Source: Trueperaceae bacterium (lineage in GTDB: Bacteria; Deinococcota; Deinococci; Deinococcales; Trueperaceae). From it: DNA of 7,000 bases. Each line of letters begins with the position of its first letter. Position 1 is the first letter of the stretch. The notes under the pieces were generated by a model. The model saw only the letters and a program-made list of their open reading frames with translations. It ran no database searches and was not told where the DNA came from. Shown here piece by piece: positions 5,430 through 7,000 of this stretch. The DNA is taken from positions 1-7,000 of the forward strand of contig SKSV01000157.1 in NCBI GenBank assembly GCA_007122815.1, written 5' to 3'. The translations under genes and the position numbers were made by a program.

Positions 5430-6583
5430 AGGTGGAGGCCTACGACGCGATCATCGTCGGCGCCGGCAGCATCGGACTACCCACCTCGCTGGCGTTGGCC
5501 GAAGCGGGCATGCGACCGCTGGTACTGGACGCCCGCGCGAGCCTCGGTCAGGGCGCCCACAAGGCGGCGATCGGGGGGGTGCGCGCTACGCACGGCGACC
5601 CGGTCAAGGTCCGCGTGGGCCTCGATAGCCTGGCCACCTTCGCTAACTGGCGCGAGGAGCGCGGCGACGACATCGAGTGGGTGAGCGGCGGTTACGTGTT
5701 CGTGGCCTACCGGGAGCGCGAGCGTCAGGCCTTCGAGCGGCTCCTGCGCGAGCAGCGCCGCCTGGGGTTGGACATCGACTGGCTGGACGCTCCGGCGTTG
5801 CTAGAGCGCGTTCCCGACCTTGAGCGGGAGGGCTTGTTAGGCGGGACCTTCTCTCCCGGTGACGGTCACTGCTCGACGCTGCTGGTGGGCCAGGCCATGG
5901 CCGCCGCGGCGCGGCGCGCCGGGGCGGAGTTCCGCTTCGGTGAGCCGGTACGTGAGCTGCTGATCGAGCGCGGCCGGGTACGAGGCGTGCGCAGCGAGCG
6001 CGCGCCGTACGAGACGCCGCTGGTGATCAACGCCGCTGGGGCGGGCGGGCCGGCGCTGGCCGAGATGGCGGGAGAGTCGCTCGAGGTCGCCTCGGAGCTT
6101 CACGAGGCCGGTATCACCGAGCCGGTGGCGCCGTTCCTCGAGCCGCTGGTCGTGGACGTGCGGCCCAGCGAGGGGTCCGCCAACGTGTACTGCTACCAGG
6201 CGCGGACGGGGCAGGTGATCTTCTGCCTCACGCCCGAGCCGCCGATCTACGGCGAGGACCTGGCCGAGACCAGCGAGTTCCTGCCGCTGGTGGCTGCGCG
6301 TCTGGTGCGGCTGATCCCGAGGTTGGCGCACGTGCGCGTGCGTCGTACCTGGCGCGGCGTCTACCCGATGACCCCGGATGGCTCACCCTTGCTCGGCTGG
6401 TCAGGTCAGGTCGAAGGCCTGCTGCACGCCACGGGCATGTGTGGTCAGGGTCTCATGCTCGGGCCGGGCGTCGCGGCCCTCATCGTGCGGATGGCCCGGG
6501 GCGAGCTCGATCCCGACGATCACGACACGCTGCGCGCTTGGGCACCGGCTCGGAAGTTCGTGGGTGAAGAGGTGTTGCGCTAA
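5426..6583 (+). CDS. DAO-family FAD dehydrogenase, catalytic subunit (HcnC/SoxB/proline dehydrogenase-beta-like)
   Basis: A 385-residue member of the D-amino-acid oxidase (DAO) superfamily, expected to oxidise the C-N bond of a small amino or imino acid using FAD. The N-terminal GAGSIG at 12-17 starts the FAD-binding Rossmann fold, with Asp36 at the end of the second strand for ribose. GAHKAAIGGVRATHGDP at 43-59 matches the block where SoxB, HcnC and proline dehydrogenase beta subunits bind the flavin. The C-terminal signature TWRGVYPMTPDGSPLLG at 308-324 and ATGMCGQGLMLGPGVA at 335-350 is also typical. Length is normal for the family. GTG 5426 overlaps the upstream stop by 4 bp (GTGA), pointing to translational coupling. 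A second GTG at 5432 lies 7 bases after GAGG (5421-5424) and may be the true start. The fused redox partner upstream implies a dehydrogenase rather than an oxygen-using oxidase. Substrate candidates include proline, hydroxyproline, sarcosine, glycine or opines; none can be chosen here. Confidence 0.88.
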   Translation: MKVEAYDAIIVGAGSIGLPTSLALAEAGMRPLVLDARASLGQGAHKAAIGGVRATHGDPVKVRVGLDSLATFANWREERGDDIEWVSGGYVFVAYRERERQAFERLLREQRRLGLDIDWLDAPALLERVPDLEREGLLGGTFSPGDGHCSTLLVGQAMAAAARRAGAEFRFGEPVRELLIERGRVRGVRSERAPYETPLVINAAGAGGPALAEMAGESLEVASELHEAGITEPVAPFLEPLVVDVRPSEGSANVYCYQARTGQVIFCLTPEPPIYGEDLAETSEFLPLVAARLVRLIPRLAHVRVRRTWRGVYPMTPDGSPLLGWSGQVEGLLHATGMCGQGLMLGPGVAALIVRMARGELDPDDHDTLRAWAPARKFVGEEVLR

Positions 6584-6617
6584 CGTCGAACTCGCGCGCG
6601 TCGTTCGCTACGCTAGG

Positions 6618-6646
6618 GCGCAGGCCCTCTGGTGGCGGGCCTGCGC
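6618..6646 (+). terminator. Strong hairpin terminator after the redox operon
   Basis: Bases 6618-6627 (GCGCAGGCCC) pair perfectly with 6637-6646 (GGGCCTGCGC), leaving a 9-base loop. The 10-bp GC-rich stem starts 34 bases after the operon stop. On the plus strand it is followed by ATTGTCTCGTGTCCTT, T-enriched but not a clean run. On the minus strand there is no T-tract, so it best serves the operon, although the convergent small gene may also use it. The rest of the 90-bp gap shows nothing further. Confidence 0.7.
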
Positions 6647-6673
6647 ATTGTCTCGTGTCCTTAGTGGCGGTAC

Positions 6674-6982
6674 TCAGCGGCACCAGGCGAACAGGGTCGG
6701 GTCGGACGTGTGCAGCTTCACGACCTGGCCGAGCGACAGGAACGAACCTTCGGGCAGGTCGGCGAAGATCGGGCCATCATCCATATCGGAGAGCGTCGAG
6801 TAGTCGACCTGCTTCTGCGCAGCCGCGGTGAGCAGATCGAGCGCCTGAAGCGTGCCGATGCCCGCCTGCACGCACTGACCGGGGTTGCCGGCTGCGGGGC
6901 CAGCGGACGCCGGGCGCTTCGCGAACGCGACGAAGCCGAGACTGAGGATGAGGGCGAAAGAAACGACCAAAACCTTCTTCAT
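6674..6982 (-). CDS. Small secreted protein with two cysteines, function unknown
   Basis: A 102-residue protein. Residues 1-27 form a clear Sec signal peptide: MKK, a hydrophobic core at 4-21, and an ASA cleavage site at 25-27 followed by GPAAG. The mature part of about 75 residues is acidic to neutral and has just two cysteines, Cys37 near its start and Cys101 next to the C-terminus, which could form one disulfide bridging the whole domain. There is no lipobox Cys, because ASA is followed by Gly. Segments such as GQCVQAGIGTLQALDLL and GSFLSLGQVVKLHTSDP look folded, but I do not recognise the family. ATG 6982 is the start because GGAGG lies 5 bases upstream; the in-frame TTG at 6994 is itself part of that ribosome site. 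The gene converges on the redox operon. Its promoter is outside the window. Confidence 0.8.
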   Translation of the reverse strand: MKKVLVVSFALILSLGFVAFAKRPASAGPAAGNPGQCVQAGIGTLQALDLLTAAAQKQVDYSTLSDMDDGPIFADLPEGSFLSLGQVVKLHTSDPTLFAWCR

Positions 6983-6985
6983 AAC

Positions 6986-6990
6986 TTCCT
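6986..6990 (-). promoter_or_regulatory. Ribosome binding site that decides the start of the small secreted protein
   Basis: On the minus strand the sequence TTGGAGGAAGTTATG places GGAGG five bases before ATG 6982. A TTG start at 6994 would absorb the ribosome site into the coding region and put four extra acidic or neutral residues before the signal peptide's MKK, so it is rejected. Confidence 0.7.
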
Positions 6991-7000
6991 CCAAGGGTGA

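Noticed and set aside
5837..6331. Minus-strand open frame within the DAO-family gene
   Set aside because: It is an antisense shadow with no family motif or ribosome site, and the sense frame is fully explained by the FAD enzyme.
6378..6803. Plus-strand open frame running past the operon terminator
   Set aside because: It starts inside the DAO gene in another frame, passes through the 10-bp terminator stem and overlaps the small secreted protein gene. Nothing in it resembles a protein family.

Overview
This is a gene-dense, very GC-rich bacterial segment with short intergenic gaps, good GGAGG-type ribosome sites at two genes and frequent GTG or TTG near-start codons. The mix of genes suits a free-living heterotroph from a high-GC phylum. 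Deinococcota (Trueperaceae-like) or Chloroflexota are my best guesses; Actinomycetota cannot be excluded. There is no rRNA, tRNA, CRISPR array, transposase or integrase, and nothing looks recently transferred. This is an inference from gene content only.

Layout. Positions 1-213 (+) hold the C-terminal end of a GerW/YtfJ-family protein that begins outside the window. Its poly-glycine stretch is written as four G5 runs, a strong G-quadruplex motif. A convergent gap of 75 bp leads to pfkB (289-1209, -), a close relative of the minor 6-phosphofructokinase of E. coli. An 80-bp divergent gap separates pfkB from comB (1290-2027, +), a 2-phosphosulfolactate phosphatase. comB converges on a membrane-anchored M28 zinc peptidase gene (2031-3221, -), with only 3 bp between the stop codons. 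A 117-bp divergent control region (3222-3338) then precedes a two-gene redox operon (3339-6583, +). A strong hairpin lies downstream, and the window closes with a short secreted protein gene on the minus strand (6674-6982).

The most interesting unit is the redox operon. Its first gene encodes a 696-residue chain that carries, in order, a plant-type [2Fe-2S] domain, a two-dinucleotide flavoprotein domain, an eight-cysteine 2[4Fe-4S] ferredoxin segment and a C-terminal Bfd-type [2Fe-2S] domain. The second gene overlaps it by 4 bp and encodes a DAO-family FAD dehydrogenase. Together they look like a condensed two-polypeptide version of the heteromeric amine and imino-acid dehydrogenases (HcnABC, opine oxidase, sarcosine oxidase alpha/beta, dye-linked proline dehydrogenase). 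The DAO subunit would oxidise a small amino or imino acid, and electrons would leave through the multi-centre subunit. The substrate cannot be read from the sequence. The operon's leader carries a near-perfect 14-bp palindrome and a tandem GTGACG repeat that may be its operator.

The remaining genes (glycolytic kinase, sulfolactate phosphatase, peptidase, GerW-like protein) look like ordinary chromosomal genes with no obvious shared pathway.
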